From positions 62,001 through 126,000 of the forward strand of contig JAQJDB010000004.1 in the NCBI GenBank assembly GCA_032139905.1: a stretch of DNA of 64,000 bases, written 5' to 3'. The notes below the pieces were generated by a model. That model searched no databases. It saw nothing but the letters and a program-made list of their open reading frames with translations, and was not told the origin of the DNA. Position numbers and translations under genes: made by a program. Positions 62,442-64,000 of the stretch are shown here, in pieces. The DNA is from Nitrospira sp. MA-1 (lineage in GTDB: Bacteria > Nitrospirota > Nitrospiria > Nitrospirales > UBA8639). How positions within the stretch are numbered: position 1 is the first letter of the stretch; each line of letters opens with the position of its first letter.

Positions 62442-63311
62442 ATGGATGCGACGGTCTTTGAAATGACGATTCCAGTTTCGGTGGATGCCACTGAGTTGGC
62501 GGGGATTCTGGATTGCCAGGAATTTCTGGGGGCATGGGAGGCGGAGGGTTCGGTCGTGCTCTATTGGAGTAAGAATGGAACAGCCATTCTTCAGCAGGTT
62601 CGGTCGGCGATCAGCGCATTGGGTGTTGTTCCCCCGGAAGGGTCACTGCAGTTTCAGCCCGTGAAAGCTCAGGATTGGAATGCCACCTGGGCGGCGTCCG
62701 TTCAGCCTATTCGTATCGGCCGTCGAATTGGGATCCGCCCGAGTTGGGCCACCATGGACATGCCCAAGGATGGAGTGGAATTGATCATTGATCCCAAGCA
62801 GGCGTTTGGAACCGGGCATCATGCTACCACCCAATTGATTCTCGAATGGTTGGAAGGGGTCACGTGGGTTCCAGGCATGCGGGTGCTGGATGTCGGGACC
62901 GGGAGTGGCATTCTCGCGATGGCGGCATTACGCCTGGGAGCGACCACGGCGCTGGGCATTGATGTGGATACCACGGCGCTGGACTGTGCCAGGGAATACG
63001 CAGCCGTGAATAATATTCAAGAAGAATTGACACTGTCCTCCTGCCAATTAGCCACGCTACCCGATCAATCATTTGATGTCATTCTGGCCAACCTGGATCG
63101 CAAAACTATACTTCAAGTAATGGGTCAATTTTCCAGGATGCGGGGTTTGCATACGCAATTGGTGTTGTCCGGGTTGCTGGAGGAAGATGAAGCTGAGATT
63201 GTCGGACAGTTGGAAGGGCAGGGATGGCTTCGACGCCATGTCAGGAGGTGGGATGGCTGGATAGCCATTCAGTTGGGAGTCGCTTCGCCCGACTCGTCTT
63301 CTTCGGGTTGA
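62442..63311 (+). CDS. prmA: ribosomal protein L11 methyltransferase
   Basis: This S-adenosylmethionine-dependent enzyme trimethylates ribosomal protein L11. The 289-aa product has an N-terminal substrate domain (EMTIPVSVDATELAGIL to QPVKAQDWNATWAASVQPI). The PrmA hallmark IDPKQAFGTGHHATTQL follows, then SAM motif I VLDVGTGSGILAMAALRLGA, GIDVDTTALDCAREYAAVN and the motif IV segment VILANLDRKTIL. The sizes match the family. Its 3' end overlaps the convergent 141-aa gene by 43 bases. Confidence 0.93.
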   Translation: MDATVFEMTIPVSVDATELAGILDCQEFLGAWEAEGSVVLYWSKNGTAILQQVRSAISALGVVPPEGSLQFQPVKAQDWNATWAASVQPIRIGRRIGIRPSWATMDMPKDGVELIIDPKQAFGTGHHATTQLILEWLEGVTWVPGMRVLDVGTGSGILAMAALRLGATTALGIDVDTTALDCAREYAAVNNIQEELTLSSCQLATLPDQSFDVILANLDRKTILQVMGQFSRMRGLHTQLVLSGLLEEDEAEIVGQLEGQGWLRRHVRRWDGWIAIQLGVASPDSSSSG

Positions 63312-63694
63312 GACTCCAGGAATGCAATGAGGGCTTGGTAGGTGAGTTGCCGGACTTCCGCTTTCGATCCAGTGCCCTGATCCAGGTTTTTCCTCAACCA
63401 GACGGTTTCCGAAATGTGAGTGGTGGCTTGGTTGCACAGGGTCCACATCTGGTGAAGAAATTCGATGGGAAGCCCAACCTGGACGCCTTCTGATTCAATC
63501 CGGTCATCCAAAATAGCCAGGAGATCAGAGATGGCCTCGTCTGCCCGATAGGGGTGGGAAGCGAAGCCGAAGCTGGCGTGGGCGGCTTCCTCCTGTTTTG
63601 CCTGCTCGACTAAGTCATGCATGTACTCCTTGAGCAAACCAATGATTCGTCCGGAAAATCGCATGGGGGTCGTGAGGGGCTCTCTCTGGAACAA
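63269..63694 (-). CDS. hypothetical helical protein
   Basis: The 141-aa product is acidic and helical (GRIIGLLKEYMHDLVEQAKQ, ISDLLAILDDRIESEGVQVG) with an acidic end (EEDESGEATPN). I do not recognise a family. It is convergent and overlapping with prmA; the amino-acid make-up looks coding in spite of the overlap. It is followed upstream by another small gene on the same strand. Confidence 0.65.
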   Translation of the reverse strand: MFQREPLTTPMRFSGRIIGLLKEYMHDLVEQAKQEEAAHASFGFASHPYRADEAISDLLAILDDRIESEGVQVGLPIEFLHQMWTLCNQATTHISETVWLRKNLDQGTGSKAEVRQLTYQALIAFLESQPEEDESGEATPN

Positions 63695-63762
63695 TTCGTG
63701 AGATGAAATGAATTTTTTTTGACGTTGTAATTTCCCATTTGAGATGAGGAAGACCCCACCAT

Positions 63763-63930
63763 CTAATCATCGAAGAGGGTGTCGACGTCCGGTTTTAGCA
63801 CGCCGGGAGGGAGCCCGGATTTCCAGTCTCCGTATTTTCCGTCCGGACGATGGAAATATTGATTATGTTGGCGCTTGATGATCCAATCCTCACCGTCGGC
63901 CCACAATTGTCGAATTTCTTCCTGCTCCAT
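63763..63930 (-). CDS. 55-aa acidic protein, probably real
   Basis: A short frame from ATG 63930 has AGGAG 10 bases upstream and a protein-like sequence: MEQEEIRQLWADGEDWIIKR, then QYFHRPDGKYGDWKSGLPPG and VLKPDVDTLFDD. Alternating Trp, Asp and aromatic residues suggest a compact domain. It lies upstream of the 141-aa gene on the same strand with a 68-base gap, perhaps as one transcript. The function is unknown. Confidence 0.65.
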   Translation of the reverse strand: MEQEEIRQLWADGEDWIIKRQHNQYFHRPDGKYGDWKSGLPPGVLKPDVDTLFDD

Positions 63931-64000
63931 TGAATTCAATTCTCCTGTCTTGTGAAGTCTACCAGGGGGAGATCTAATACGTGATGTATGGGCTTGAAGT

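Noticed and set aside
1-64000. CRISPR array, rRNA operon, prophage structural genes
   Set aside because: No regularly spaced short repeats, no rRNA-like sequence and no capsid, tail or terminase genes were seen.

Overview
The window looks like a chromosomal segment of a Gram-negative, LPS-making chemolithoautotroph, most likely a Nitrospira-type member of the Nitrospirota. This is an inference from content: cyanase, NnrS, a SulP anion transporter, an lpxD/acp/fabF operon, OmpA/Pal-type lipoproteins and many dispersed hairpin repeats. No rRNA or ribosomal-protein marker is present to prove it. Layout: 0.4-4 kb holds a lysine-rich protein, a ClpS-like adaptor, a nucleotide-sugar epimerase and a Pal-like lipoprotein. 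A tRNA-Leu(UAA) follows at 4.2 kb with a decayed tyrosine integrase and an XRE fragment behind it, the scar of an old integrated element. From 5 to 8.5 kb there are four single-domain STAS proteins with a few small ORFs between them. From 9 to 12.9 kb lies a complete polyamine-type ABC transporter operon (potABCD-like), then a HEAT-repeat protein, peptide deformylase, an MsbA-like exporter, YacG and a membrane protein. A tight minus-strand operon fabF-acp-lpxD (17.3-20.1 kb) precedes cyanase (20.5 kb). A SulP transporter plus universal stress protein (23.7-26.1 kb) sits between two copies of a roughly 250-nt leader that contains a terminator-like hairpin. The second copy leads into a membrane-anchored protein of unknown function. 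From about 27.5 to 39.5 kb is an accessory island. Its ordinary cargo genes are almost all on the minus strand: parD with a truncated parE, a 293-aa protein, two lipoproteins, a DUF5677-like protein and a 278-aa protein. Junctions beside several of these carry GTTRRRY-like core sites, and several are punctuated by copies of a compound repeat that includes decayed pieces of nnrS. I read this as a decayed, integrase-less integron cassette array (CALIN-like). A dead IS3 element, a large collagen-like lipoprotein gene and an intact IS4-family element also lie in the island; the IS4 element has perfect 17-bp ends, a 12-bp target duplication and a probable -1 frameshifted transposase. From 39.5 kb to the end the content is mainly core: nnrS, phosphoglucomutase, an AGCS amino-acid:sodium symporter, a hemerythrin-like protein, DUF1499, an FdhF/YdeP-type molybdoenzyme with its FdhD sulfurtransferase, an NAD(P)-binding protein with DUF2867, the long helicase Lhr, a VanZ-like protein, a membrane-attached MutS-like ATPase and PrmA. 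Intergenic gaps here carry several copies of two other hairpin repeat families. All product names come from reading translated sequence by eye; no database search was run.
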